A stretch of DNA of 64,000 nt from NCBI GenBank assembly GCA_900540535.1, contig UQGM01000002.1, forward strand, positions 1-64,000, written 5' to 3'. A model generated the notes under the pieces. The model ran no database searches. It was not told the DNA's origin and was given only the letters and a program-made list of their open reading frames with translations. Shown in pieces: positions 8,102 through 17,319 of the stretch (positions are counted from its first letter, which is position 1; every line of letters starts with the position of its first letter). This DNA comes from an uncultured Oscillospiraceae bacterium. Its GTDB lineage: Bacteria; Bacillota; Clostridia; Oscillospirales; Acutalibacteraceae. The position numbers were made by a program, and so were the translations under genes.

Positions 8102-8854
8102 ATGAGAAATCTACTCCTTACACTGTCTTTTGATGGAACCAATTATTGTGGATGGCAGATACAGCCAAACGGCGAAACGGTACAGCAGCGTATACAGGAT
8201 GCATGCTCAATTATTAACGGAGAAGCAACCACCGTAACTGGATGCAGCAGAACCGATTCAGGAGTTCACGCCAATAATTTCTGCTGTACCTTTAAAACTC
8301 AAAAGGATATATCATGTGAAAAATTCATATATGCACTTAATGGTAATTTGCCCGACGATATTGCTGTTAAATCGTGCAGAGAGGTTCCTGAAAGCTTTCA
8401 TCCGAGATATGACTGCACCAAAAAGGAATATATTTACAGAATATATAATTCACGCCTAAAAGATCCTTTTGAGTATAAATACTCTCTTCAGTACAAAAGA
8501 CCGATAGATGAGAATTTGCTGGATGAAGCGGCAAAAAAATTTATAGGTACTTACGATTTCAAAGGTTTTTGTTCAGCCGGCAGCAGTGTTGATTCAACTG
8601 TAAGAACTATATATAATGCAGATGTTAAAAGATATGGAGATATGATTGTGTTTTCTGTGTGCGGAAACGGATTTCTCTATAATATGGTTCGCATTATGAC
8701 TGGAACACTTTTGGCTGTTGCAGAAAATAAAATCAGCAAAGATGATATAGTAAATATAATATTATCCGGCGACAGAAATAATGCGGGGATAACTGCTCCC
8801 GCAAAAGGGCTGTTTTTAAACAAAGTCTATTACGGAGGTGAATGCTTTGGCTAA
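8102..8854 (+). CDS. truA: tRNA pseudouridine(38-40) synthase TruA
   Basis: Isomerises uridine 38-40 in the tRNA anticodon stem. Catalytic Asp in GCSRTDSGVHA (near residue 58), early LSFDGTNYCGWQ motif and C-terminal FLYNMVRIMTGTL motif. 250 residues, full length. It lies 1 bp after ecfT and overlaps the DUF5711 gene by 8 bp, so it is part of the same transcript. Confidence 0.96.
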   Translation: MRNLLLTLSFDGTNYCGWQIQPNGETVQQRIQDACSIINGEATTVTGCSRTDSGVHANNFCCTFKTQKDISCEKFIYALNGNLPDDIAVKSCREVPESFHPRYDCTKKEYIYRIYNSRLKDPFEYKYSLQYKRPIDENLLDEAAKKFIGTYDFKGFCSAGSSVDSTVRTIYNADVKRYGDMIVFSVCGNGFLYNMVRIMTGTLLAVAENKISKDDIVNIILSGDRNNAGITAPAKGLFLNKVYYGGECFG

Positions 8855-10022
8855 AAAGAAAAGCGAAAAAGACAAAAAGGGAAAGCACGGTATTTTAAAA
8901 CCGTTTCTTATTGTTTTAGTTATACTGATGCTACTTCTTTTAGCAGCAAACGCTTTTGCCGGCACCACTGTTTCTGGTATCGGAAATGCCATAACCGGAT
9001 ACATCGAAAAGCTTGGCAGCGGTAACGGGTATCCTTATGATATCTCGTCCGAGCTTACAAAAAACGTATATTCATCTGACTCTAACATAATTTTACTTAC
9101 CGACGTCTATGCCAGAGTTTTATCTCCCGGAGCTAAAACAAAACTCAATGTACAGCATAACTACTCTGCTCCTGTTGTTGATGCAAACGGCTCAAGATTT
9201 ATCATATATGACCGTGACAGCAAGCATTACCGTGTGGTAAACGGAAAAAATATTTCCAGTGAAATGGAAGCAGAAGGAAATATACTAACCTGTGATATGG
9301 CAGGTAACGGAAGTTTCGCATTGGCATCAAGGTCAACTCAAACAGCAAGCACATTTACTGTATTTGATAAAAAATTTAACGAAGTGTTTAAATGGAATTC
9401 ATCTTCTAACCATATTATCGACCTTGCCCTTACAGATAACGGAAAGTATGTGGCAGTTGCAGCTTTGGGAGCAGAAAAAGGTGAAGTGTATTCCAAGGTA
9501 CTGATATTTAATGTAAAATCTTCAGAGGCACTGGGTGAATTTAAATTCAGCGGTACTGCCGTTGCCGATATACATTTTACATCAAGGGGATATTTGTATA
9601 TCACAGGCGATAATATGTTTACAATAATAGATAAAAACAAGAGTAAAATTAAAAGCCAGGAAAATTTTGAATCTGGGTCATTAAAATTTGTCTCAGTAGG
9701 TGATAATGGAGAAACTGCCGTTTCTTTTTCAAAGTTTGGAAGCAGCACCACCGGTATAGTAAAATATTATTCTTATAATGGTGAAGCGGCATTTGAGCTG
9801 AATACTCAGTCGTCTATTTATGGCATAGCGGCAGGAAAAAATAAATTTGCTGTTTACTATGGCGATGAAATAATCGTTTACAATAGTAAAGGTGAAGAAA
9901 AGGATAAAATCAAATGTACTGCAGATTATGATAAAATTTTCTATGCAGGTTCTGAGCTTTATCTGTGCCGCACAGGCAGAATAGATACTTTTTCTTCTCT
10001 TAAAGATTCTTCTGACAGTTGA
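8847..10022 (+). CDS. Membrane-anchored DUF5711-family protein, beta-propeller-like
   Basis: A lysine-rich cytosolic N-tail is followed by one membrane segment (about residues 15-37) and an extracytoplasmic region of about 350 residues. That region has repeated beta-strand units of the form variable-G-x-aliphatic, consistent with a propeller. I recognise the DUF5711 pattern common in Clostridia; the function is unknown. The start is most likely TTG at 8847, because GGAGGTG ends 6 bases before it; the GTG at 8838 is part of that ribosome binding site. It is coupled to truA by an 8-bp overlap and followed by a CvpA-family gene, so a cell-envelope role is plausible but unproven. Confidence 0.7.
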   Translation: MAKKKSEKDKKGKHGILKPFLIVLVILMLLLLAANAFAGTTVSGIGNAITGYIEKLGSGNGYPYDISSELTKNVYSSDSNIILLTDVYARVLSPGAKTKLNVQHNYSAPVVDANGSRFIIYDRDSKHYRVVNGKNISSEMEAEGNILTCDMAGNGSFALASRSTQTASTFTVFDKKFNEVFKWNSSSNHIIDLALTDNGKYVAVAALGAEKGEVYSKVLIFNVKSSEALGEFKFSGTAVADIHFTSRGYLYITGDNMFTIIDKNKSKIKSQENFESGSLKFVSVGDNGETAVSFSKFGSSTTGIVKYYSYNGEAAFELNTQSSIYGIAAGKNKFAVYYGDEIIVYNSKGEEKDKIKCTADYDKIFYAGSELYLCRTGRIDTFSSLKDSSDS

Positions 10023-10082
10023 GTATTATGTATTTGTGTGATACAATACTTTTTAGTTCAATAAATTCAGCGAGGTGCATTG

Positions 10083-10814
10083 ATGTTTAATACAGGTTCT
10101 TATGGCTTAATTTTAGATATATTTTTTCTTGCCTTTGCAGTTTTAACTATTTTTATCGCAAGAAAAAAAGGCTTTGTTTTAACCCTTTTAGATTTTGCAG
10201 CGTTTTTCTTAGCTGTATTTCTGGCGATTCCCGTAAGCGGCTGGCTTGCGGAAGGTGTATATAACACTTTCATTTCACAGAGTGTTGTAACCGCTCTCGA
10301 ATCTCAGCTTCCTTCTGCTGCTTCCAGTGCGGAAATCGCAGCACAGGTTAATGCAGTTCTCAGCGATTTCCCTGATTTTGTAACTGCTTACGCTTCTTCA
10401 ATAGGAATTGATATTTCAGAAATTTCAAGGCGGGTTTCTGCTGCCGGTGCTTCAGCCGGATCACTTGCTCAGACTGTTGAAGCTAATATTGTAGCTCCTA
10501 TCGTCACAGCAGTATGTAAAGCTATAATATTTGTCATTCTTCTTATAATTTTTGTTATCCTTTTGAAGATCGCTGCACGTCTAATTAATCAGTTCTTCAA
10601 GCTTCCGGTTCTCAAAACTCTTAATGGTACTTTAGGTGCCGTACTTGGAGTTTTAAAAGCCGCAGTAGGTATTGTAATTATTTGTTCGGTTATCGGTCTT
10701 ATAGGTGAACTTACTGCTGAAAGTACGCCTGTAATTCAAAATTCTGTAAACGATTCTGTAGTTGCAGAATTTGTAAATGACCATAACCCAATAATGGAAT
10801 ATTTATCCAAATAA
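10083..10814 (+). CDS. CvpA-family membrane protein
   Basis: About 243 residues. The N-terminus (LILDIFFLAFAVLTIFIARKKGF) has the CvpA (colicin V production) pattern: a helix, then a basic KKG turn and a second helix. About four membrane segments are visible (near 8-25, 35-55, 150-175, 190-215), with an Ala/Ser-rich extracellular stretch between segments 2 and 3. ATG 10083 has GAGGTG 5 bases upstream; the TTG at 10080 is too close to it. The role in Firmicutes is not settled. It lies between DUF5711 and pgsA, an envelope/lipid context. Confidence 0.75.
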   Translation: MFNTGSYGLILDIFFLAFAVLTIFIARKKGFVLTLLDFAAFFLAVFLAIPVSGWLAEGVYNTFISQSVVTALESQLPSAASSAEIAAQVNAVLSDFPDFVTAYASSIGIDISEISRRVSAAGASAGSLAQTVEANIVAPIVTAVCKAIIFVILLIIFVILLKIAARLINQFFKLPVLKTLNGTLGAVLGVLKAAVGIVIICSVIGLIGELTAESTPVIQNSVNDSVVAEFVNDHNPIMEYLSK

Positions 10815-10828
10815 ATGAGGTGTTGTAA

Positions 10829-11458
10829 TTGAAAGATTTATTTAAGGGTTGCTGGACTATTCCTAATTTACTTTCTTTAATCAGAATTATACTTATTCCG
10901 GTTTTTGCAGTACTTTTTTATAACGGAGAGTACCTTTGGGCAGTATTCGTTTTGTTTTTATCGGGTATTTCCGATACTCTCGATGGCAGAATAGCAAGAA
11001 GATTCAATCAGATTAGTGCACTGGGAAAAATTCTTGACCCGGTTGCTGACAAACTTACACAGATTACTATTGCCGTAATGCTGTTTTTAGAGTTCCGCAA
11101 GCCTGAAAGCGGAAAGGCAATGAACATATTTGCATGGGTTTTCCTTTTCTTCCTTGCAAAAGAGCTTATTATGATTCTTGGCGGTTTGTTCATGCTCTGT
11201 AAGGGATTAAGACCCGGAGCTGCTGAGATTTACGGAAAAATTGCAACCCTTGTTTTCTATTCGGTCATGACACTTATAATTGCATTTGGTCCGTCTTTTG
11301 GAGCATTTACAAATCTTGGCTTAGCGCCTATGCCCGAGTGGCTTATCATGATACTTGTAGTTATTTCAGCTATTGCAACTCTTGTAGCATTTTGCAGTTA
11401 TATACCGGGATTTTTTGCAGAAATTAAAAAAGCAAAAAAGAATGAGGAAAACAAATAA
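10829..11458 (+). CDS. pgsA: CDP-diacylglycerol-glycerol-3-phosphate 3-phosphatidyltransferase
   Basis: Makes phosphatidylglycerol phosphate, the first step to phosphatidylglycerol and cardiolipin. The full CDP-alcohol phosphotransferase motif D-x2-D-G-x2-A-R-x8-G-x3-D-x3-D is present (SDTLDGRIAR ... LGKILDPVAD). 209 residues with about five or six membrane helices. The start is TTG at 10829 with GAGGTG upstream, 14 bp after the CvpA-family gene. The C-terminal tail is lysine-rich and cytosolic. Confidence 0.93.
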   Translation: MKDLFKGCWTIPNLLSLIRIILIPVFAVLFYNGEYLWAVFVLFLSGISDTLDGRIARRFNQISALGKILDPVADKLTQITIAVMLFLEFRKPESGKAMNIFAWVFLFFLAKELIMILGGLFMLCKGLRPGAAEIYGKIATLVFYSVMTLIIAFGPSFGAFTNLGLAPMPEWLIMILVVISAIATLVAFCSYIPGFFAEIKKAKKNEENK

Positions 11459-11467
11459 CTTAACTGT

Positions 11468-11492
11468 GCGGGTTCGGGCAAAACCGTCCCGC
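11468..11492 (+). terminator. Weak hairpin between pgsA and the Clp gene
   Basis: GCGGG...CCCGC with an inner CGG/CCG pair, followed by CATAGTTTTAATC, so there is no continuous T-run. It may end the ruvC-to-pgsA unit partially. Confidence 0.4.
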
Positions 11493-11533
11493 CATAGTTT
11501 TAATCTCTTGTTTAAAGGAGAAATCATCAGTTT

Positions 11534-13837
11534 ATGAAAAATATTATGTGTTCTAAATGTAAAAAACGGCCTGCCGTTATATTCATTTCCAAAATGGATG
11601 GCGATAAAAGCACTCCCGAAGGACTTTGCCTTAAATGCGCAATGGAAATGAATATAGGCCCTATTAAACAAATGATGGACAGCATGGGAATTACTGAGGA
11701 TGATATTGACGCTGTCAGCGAACAGATTAATACAATGATGGAAGAAAATGACGGCTTTGAGCCTGGCGGAGCTTCCACATTCCCATTAATGCAGGGACTG
11801 TTCAACAGTAATGATATAGATACATCCATGCTTGAAAATGATAAAGAAGCTTCACAGGAAACTGAAGAAGCTGAAAGCGGAACCGAAAAAAACGGCAAAA
11901 GCCGTAAAAAAGATAAAAAGAAGCCTAAACGCAAATATCTGGAAGCATACTGCACCGATTTGACTAAAAAGGCTCGTGAGGGAAAGATTGACGCTATAAT
12001 TGGCCGTGAAAATGAAATATACCGTGTTATTCAGATACTCAGCCGAAGAACCAAAAATAATCCCTGCCTTATCGGTGAGCCCGGTGTCGGTAAAACAGCC
12101 ATTGCAGAGGGTCTTGCGCTTAAAGTAGCAGCCGGTGCTGTTCCTGCAAAGCTTGCTAATAAAGAAATTCATCTTCTTGACCTTACTGCTCTTGTGGCCG
12201 GCACCCAGTTCAGAGGACAGTTTGAAAGCCGCATTAAGGGACTTGTAGACGAAGTCAAGCAGAACGGAAATATAATTCTGTTTATCGACGAAGTTCACAA
12301 TCTTGTGGGAACAGGTGATGCTGAGGGCTCGATGAATGCTGCAAATATCCTTAAGCCTGCACTTTCAAGAGGTGAAATTCAGGTTATAGGTGCTACCACA
12401 TTCAATGAATACAGAAAGCATATTGAAAAGGATGCCGCTTTGGAGCGTCGCTTCCAGCCTGTTAAGGTTGAAGAGCCTTCAATTGAGGATACCTATAAAA
12501 TGCTCTTGGGCATAAAAAAATACTATGAGGACTATCATAAAGTACGTATAACTGATTCTCTGGTTCACAAAGCAGTTGTGCTGTCCGAAAGATTTATAAC
12601 AGATCGTTTCCTTCCCGATAAGGCAATCGATCTTCTCGATGAAGCCTGCACCTGTGCAAATCTGAGAAATAAGTATATTAGTGATTACGAAATTAATACA
12701 AACAAAATCAAAGAGATGAAAGAAGAGCTTGAGGATCTCGAAAGCGAAACTGAAAACGTCGATTATGAAGGCATTGCCAAGCTCAGAACAGAGCTTATAG
12801 CTTGTGAATCCGCTATGCCTGAGCTCGAAAAGGCTGCTTCCGACAATAATGTAACCGAAGACGATATCGCAAAAGTAATAAACCTTTGGACCGGAATACC
12901 GACTCACAAGATTATTGAAAGCGATTTAAAACGCCTTGCAGGTCTTGAAGACACTCTTAAATCTTATATTATAGGTCAGGACGAGGCTATCGCTCTTGTT
13001 TCAGCTGCTATACGCCGCAACCGAGTACAGATAAGCCCCAGAAGGCGTCCTGCATCGTTCATATTTGTAGGACCCACTGGAGTAGGTAAAACTGAGCTTG
13101 TAAAGCGCTTGGCAGGCGAGCTTTTTGAAACACCTGAAACTCTTATCAGACTTGATATGTCCGAGTTTATGGAAAAGCACAGCGTTTCAAGAATTATTGG
13201 TTCACCTCCCGGATATGTGGGCTATGATGAAGCAGGACAGCTTACTGAAAAAGTCCGCCGCAAACCTTATTCTGTACTTCTTTTTGATGAAATAGAAAAG
13301 GCTCATCCCGATGTAATGAATATTCTTCTTCAGATCCTTGATGAAGGACGCATTACCGACGCTCAGGGCAGAACAGTCAATTTTGAAAACACCGTTATAA
13401 TAATGACTTCTAACGCCGGCAGTGAGAACAAAGAGGGAGCATTGGGATTCGGCAAAACAGCTGCTAACGCTTTAAAGGAAAAGGCAATGAAAGCACTTTC
13501 TGAATTCCTCCGTCCTGAGTTTATAGGACGTGTTGATGAAGTCGTAGTATTTAATCCTTTAACTCTCAGTGATTATGAAAAAATAGCTACACTTCTTCTC
13601 TCAGAGCTTTCAGATCCTCTCAAGGATAAGGGAATTGCTTTCGCATGGGAAAACGGAGTTGAAGCTATTCTTGCAAAGCAGGCAGACGGTGCTGCACGTG
13701 GAGCACGAGAACTGCGAAATATTATCCGTCGAAAGATCGAGGACAGAATCGCTTCAATTATTGTTGAACACTACGATTCACCTTTAAAAGCTATCACTGT
13801 TTCGGCTGATGAAAACCTTACTATTACAGCAGTATAA
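11534..13837 (+). CDS. ClpE-like AAA+ ATPase with N-terminal zinc finger
   Basis: An HSP100 unfoldase that would feed ClpP. 767 residues. The N-terminus is a C4 zinc finger (Cys6, Cys9, Cys32, Cys35) as in ClpE/McsA, replacing the double Clp-N repeat of ClpC; an acidic then very Lys-rich linker follows. D1 has Walker A GEPGVGKT (about 181-188) and Walker B FIDEVH; a short coiled-coil middle domain follows; D2 has GPTGVGKT (about 513-520). A ClpP-docking loop of the IGF type is visible as LGF near KEGALGFGK. GGAG lies 13 bases before the ATG, a rather long spacing. No CtsR or McsAB genes are adjacent and I saw no clear CtsR operator. ClpE rather than ClpC is my reading of the zinc finger. Confidence 0.85.
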   Translation: MKNIMCSKCKKRPAVIFISKMDGDKSTPEGLCLKCAMEMNIGPIKQMMDSMGITEDDIDAVSEQINTMMEENDGFEPGGASTFPLMQGLFNSNDIDTSMLENDKEASQETEEAESGTEKNGKSRKKDKKKPKRKYLEAYCTDLTKKAREGKIDAIIGRENEIYRVIQILSRRTKNNPCLIGEPGVGKTAIAEGLALKVAAGAVPAKLANKEIHLLDLTALVAGTQFRGQFESRIKGLVDEVKQNGNIILFIDEVHNLVGTGDAEGSMNAANILKPALSRGEIQVIGATTFNEYRKHIEKDAALERRFQPVKVEEPSIEDTYKMLLGIKKYYEDYHKVRITDSLVHKAVVLSERFITDRFLPDKAIDLLDEACTCANLRNKYISDYEINTNKIKEMKEELEDLESETENVDYEGIAKLRTELIACESAMPELEKAASDNNVTEDDIAKVINLWTGIPTHKIIESDLKRLAGLEDTLKSYIIGQDEAIALVSAAIRRNRVQISPRRRPASFIFVGPTGVGKTELVKRLAGELFETPETLIRLDMSEFMEKHSVSRIIGSPPGYVGYDEAGQLTEKVRRKPYSVLLFDEIEKAHPDVMNILLQILDEGRITDAQGRTVNFENTVIIMTSNAGSENKEGALGFGKTAANALKEKAMKALSEFLRPEFIGRVDEVVVFNPLTLSDYEKIATLLLSELSDPLKDKGIAFAWENGVEAILAKQADGAARGARELRNIIRRKIEDRIASIIVEHYDSPLKAITVSADENLTITAV

Positions 13838-13880
13838 AATTTTAATATCGCATAACTGTTAATTACTGTTTGTATTTTTT

Positions 13881-13936
13881 ACGGCATTTGATGGCAAAAA
13901 TCAGTATTTCTGTATATGTCTTCAGATGCCGTTTTT
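13881..13936 (+). terminator. Terminator after the ClpE-like gene
   Basis: The arms ACGGCATTTGA (13881-13891) and TCAGATGCCGT (13922-13932) pair with one G-U, enclose a 30-nt loop, and are followed by TTTTATAT. Confidence 0.6.
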
Positions 13937-13996
13937 ATATATTCAGTGTATTTCTGATTGTTTATAAAAATATCAAAACGGAATGGATGATAAGTA

Positions 13997-16086
13997 ATGA
14001 CTGATTTCCCGTGGCGCACAGATGAATATGGCAGGAACTTTTATATTACAAAAAATGGAAAAACAGATTTAATATCTTATAGAACAGGAGCTTTTTCAGA
14101 GCTGGGAATAGACTTTTCAGTAACCGAAGAAATACTGAATAATGTTCTGAAAATTTCAATAGAAATTTCTGCAAATAAAAGTGTTTCAGCAGATTGCTTT
14201 GGTTTCAGATTGGGCATAGATACATACATGGATAAATACCCTCAGTGGAACAGCAAATTTTTTTCCACAGCCCTTCGTTGTGAGAAAAATTCTGGTCATG
14301 CTTTATGACTCCAGAGGGAAAAATGCTTTCAGTATGTTCTCCATCAAAAATTATTTCATGGAAAAACGAATATAATAGGGCGGGAAGTGATGTAGGTCAC
14401 AGAATTTATACTAGCTCAGTTGAGTTTATAAATACAAATAAACAGCCTGAAAGACATCCAGAGAACAGTATTTGTGAAATTTCTCAAGAACCACTGAAAT
14501 ATGAATTGTATTACAGTTATATTAGTGATGAAAGATCACTTTTTGAATTCGTGTATAAATATGCAGGAATACACGTTCCGTCAGTAAATAAATTCACCTT
14601 GGAACAGGGAGAAAAACTCTATATTGACACAAAAGAGTATAATGGAAATCTTTCCGAAGGCATTAACTTTATTAACATTCCTGGTAACGCTGAATTATCT
14701 GTATATGTAAGAAAAGACTGGTTTTATTATCTTTACTGTGCTCAAAAAAGCGCTCTTAACTGTCAGCAGAAGCCTGGTACTCACTGTGAAAGCTGGTACG
14801 GATATTTTACTATGGCAGAATACGCCAAGATAATAAAAGACGCAGAGTATACAAAAACGCTTTGCGATCAGTTCGATTCATTTTTCAAAACTTTAACCAA
14901 AGGAATTAAGCACAAAAAATTAAAACCAAAAGCACTCCCACACCGATTGCAAAACGTTTCGGCTATGATTTCTCTTTTGGCTGATTTTTATGAGCTTACA
15001 GAAAATAAAAAATATCTTGATTATGCCGACGATATGGCAAAATGGCTCATGAAATTGCAAAGTAAGAAAGACGGAAGTTACAGAAGTCTTAGAACACACT
15101 ATACATGCGTCATTTATCCCGCAAAATCCATGCTCGAGCTTGCTGTAACAGAAAGAAATGCAGGTCTTTCAGAACGCAGCAGAGTACATTTTGATAGTGC
15201 AAGAAAAGCAATCAGAAATCTTTACGAACTTATGGATAATATTGCAACAGAGGGACAAATGACCTTTGAAGACGGTATGATTTCATGCGAAAGTCTGCAA
15301 ATGGCATACCTTGCACTTTTAACAGATGATGAAAAGGAAAAACAAGAACTGACACAAGCGGCAGAAATCATTTTAAATAAGCATAAATGTCTTGAACAGC
15401 AATTTCTTCCTGATTGCAGAGTACGAGGATGTACATTGAGATTTTGGGAAGCAAGATATGACGTGAATTTCTTTTCCAATATGCTTAACTGTCCTCATGG
15501 CTGGACAAGCTGGAAAAATTACGCCTCATATTATCTCTATCTGCTTACAGGCAAGCTTTATTATCTAAAAGATCTGATGAACACCATGGGCGCTTGTATG
15601 CAATGTGTAGACGAAAACGGAGAACTTAGGTGGGCGTATATTGCTGATCCATGCGTCAGCGGTCTGCGTCTAAAAGACGGCTGCAAACCTGAAAACGTTT
15701 CTTTTGAGAATTCAACAGTAGGGGAAGAATATCTTCCTATGATTTAAGACTGGTTCCGTCACGACGAAAAGAAACTTGCATTTCAGTATATTCGTCATAT
15801 AAATCTTCCTGCCACATGGAAGAAAGATTATGGCGGAAGCTGTGATAACGATGTTCATGAGCATTTCAAATGTCTTTGTGAAACCGTTTTCGGAAAAGCC
15901 TTTATTCATGAAAATAGTGACGGCACTTTTGAAACATATAACTGCCATAAAGCAGGTACAGGCTTTGAGAGCAGTGATAAATACTTAAATACATTAGTGG
16001 TTTATTCAGAAAAAATTGATAAAATCATATTTAATGCTAAAGAATTCGACTTACACAGAGGTATCAATATTATTGAGTTAAAGTGA
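13997..16086 (+). pseudogene. Broken gene, possibly an (alpha/alpha)6-barrel glycosidase-like protein
   Basis: Three collinear open segments make one protein of roughly 695 residues. Segment 1 (13997-14308) loses frame at an A5 run (14285-14289); restoring one A joins it to the frame that continues through 14305-15747. That frame stops at a TAA (15745-15747) and then runs on open for 112 codons to 16084-16086 (DWFRHDEKKLAF...). The N-terminal part looks beta-rich. The central part has repeated helical pairs with WxxK, LxDFYELT and HGWTSWKNYASYY-type motifs like six-hairpin glycosidases; this fold guess is inference. No signal peptide is seen. Either a true pseudogene or a homopolymer error plus one substitution. 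It lies alone between two terminator-bounded units. Confidence 0.6.
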
Positions 16087-16118
16087 AATTTGCTGTCAAA
16101 AGAGAAAAGCTTTTAAAT

Positions 16119-16499
16119 TTAAAAAATGTTTCTCAGTGATAATTTTTCTTCTTCTTTTATAAAAGACGCTTTTGCTTTTAATTCTACACAGTATTCTTTA
16201 TATTCATCAATTTTTTCATTTTCTGCGAAATGAATAAGCTTTTCTATAATTTCATCCATACTTTCCGTTTCCCCATGGGGCGTTATTGCGGAAAGTATGG
16301 ATTCTTTTTTCACCCATATATTTTTTATTTTCTGAGCGATTAAAATCATTTGCTTAGTGTTGTTTTCTTCAGCATATTTTAATGCTGTATCGGATAACGC
16401 AATAATGTCGTCGGTTGTGCTGTTTAGAAATTTGTATCCCAAACAGCATATTATCATTACTGATAAAAGCAGCCCCGCTGCTATTAAACTCCTTTTCAA
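16119..16499 (-). CDS. DUF4363-family protein
   Basis: 126 residues. One N-terminal membrane helix (about 5-22) is followed by an extracytoplasmic helical region with many Lys/Glu pairs. The pattern and the position directly behind a DUF421 gene fit DUF4363, a family commonly paired with DUF421 in spore-formers. The start is TTG at 16499, overlapping the DUF421 stop as TTGA, which indicates translational coupling. Function unknown; the SigG-type promoter upstream of the pair suggests forespore expression (inference). Confidence 0.7.
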   Translation of the reverse strand: MKRSLIAAGLLLSVMIICCLGYKFLNSTTDDIIALSDTALKYAEENNTKQMILIAQKIKNIWVKKESILSAITPHGETESMDEIIEKLIHFAENEKIDEYKEYCVELKAKASFIKEEEKLSLRNIF

Positions 16500-17173
16500 A
16501 TTTTTCGATCTCTCCTTATTACATTTATTTTACCGCTTTTATCGGCAGTCATGAGCATTATATCCTCTATTTTAAGCGATTCCTTTTTAATGACTCTTAA
16601 GAGTTGTTCCTCTGTTAAATTACATTCTTTAAAGGCAGGCTTTTTAATTTCACCGTCGGATATAACTGTGCAGGCCATGCCACGGTTTACGGGATTTATA
16701 TTAAGCATTTCTGCTGTAACAGTTTGTTTTTCCGGCTTTAAAAGTACACTTAAAGTACCATTGGTTTCAACTATGGCATATTGAACATCTGATATATCAA
16801 ATACATCCTTTTGTCTTAATGCCTCTGTTAAATCATCAATAGTCAGGCGCAGTCTTTTAAGCTGCTGCTGATCTATCATTCCGTCACGAATTACAATTAT
16901 CGAATTACCCTCAACGGCTGTGCGCAGTTTCATAAATTTTAGACTTGCAGCAGAAAGAAGTATTTCGAGAGAAACAAGAAGCAGCACGGCCATAACACTG
17001 CTAAGTAAGGGCAGGGAATTATCCTGCATTGGAACAGTTACAATTTCCGAAATCAAAATTGTTATTACGAATTCGGCAGGCTGCAACTGACCAATCTGTC
17101 TTTTTCCCATGAGCTTAACCATAAGTATTACAAAAATATAAAGAATGGCTGCTCTTATAATTGTTATCGCCAC
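16496..17173 (-). CDS. DUF421 (YetF-family) membrane protein
   Basis: 225 residues. Three N-terminal membrane segments (about 5-20, 30-50, 57-75) include the KLMGKRQIGQLQPAEFVI signature, followed by the cytosolic DUF421 domain (LMKLRTAVEGNSIIVIRDG ... LTIDDLTEALRQKDVFDISDVQYAIVETNG...L). The start is GTG at 17173 with GGAGG 9 bases upstream. Divergent from the gerA-type operon and preceded by a perfect SigG-like promoter, it is likely a spore membrane protein; the biochemical role is unknown. It overlaps the DUF4363 gene by 4 bp. Confidence 0.85.
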   Translation of the reverse strand: MAITIIRAAILYIFVILMVKLMGKRQIGQLQPAEFVITILISEIVTVPMQDNSLPLLSSVMAVLLLVSLEILLSAASLKFMKLRTAVEGNSIIVIRDGMIDQQQLKRLRLTIDDLTEALRQKDVFDISDVQYAIVETNGTLSVLLKPEKQTVTAEMLNINPVNRGMACTVISDGEIKKPAFKECNLTEEQLLRVIKKESLKIEDIMLMTADKSGKINVIRRDRKI

Positions 17174-17203
17174 AAGAACCTACCTCCGGAATAAATATAG
17201 TTT

Positions 17204-17232
17204 TATTATGTAAAAAATATTTACTCTTATTC
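17204..17232 (-). promoter_or_regulatory. SigG-type promoter for DUF421-DUF4363
   Basis: On the minus strand GAATA (17232-17228), a 17-bp spacer and CATAATA (17210-17204). This matches the Bacillus SigG pattern GHATR-N17/18-CATWHTA at every defined position. The start point would be near 17196, about 23 nt before the GTG, leaving room for the GGAGG. Confidence 0.6.
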
Positions 17233-17319
17233 TTAAAATAGCCTTTTCAAGTATACTCAGGGAATAATTTGCACAAAAAAAGCAATAACAACATTGAGTA
17301 AAAGGCAGAAGGTGAGATA

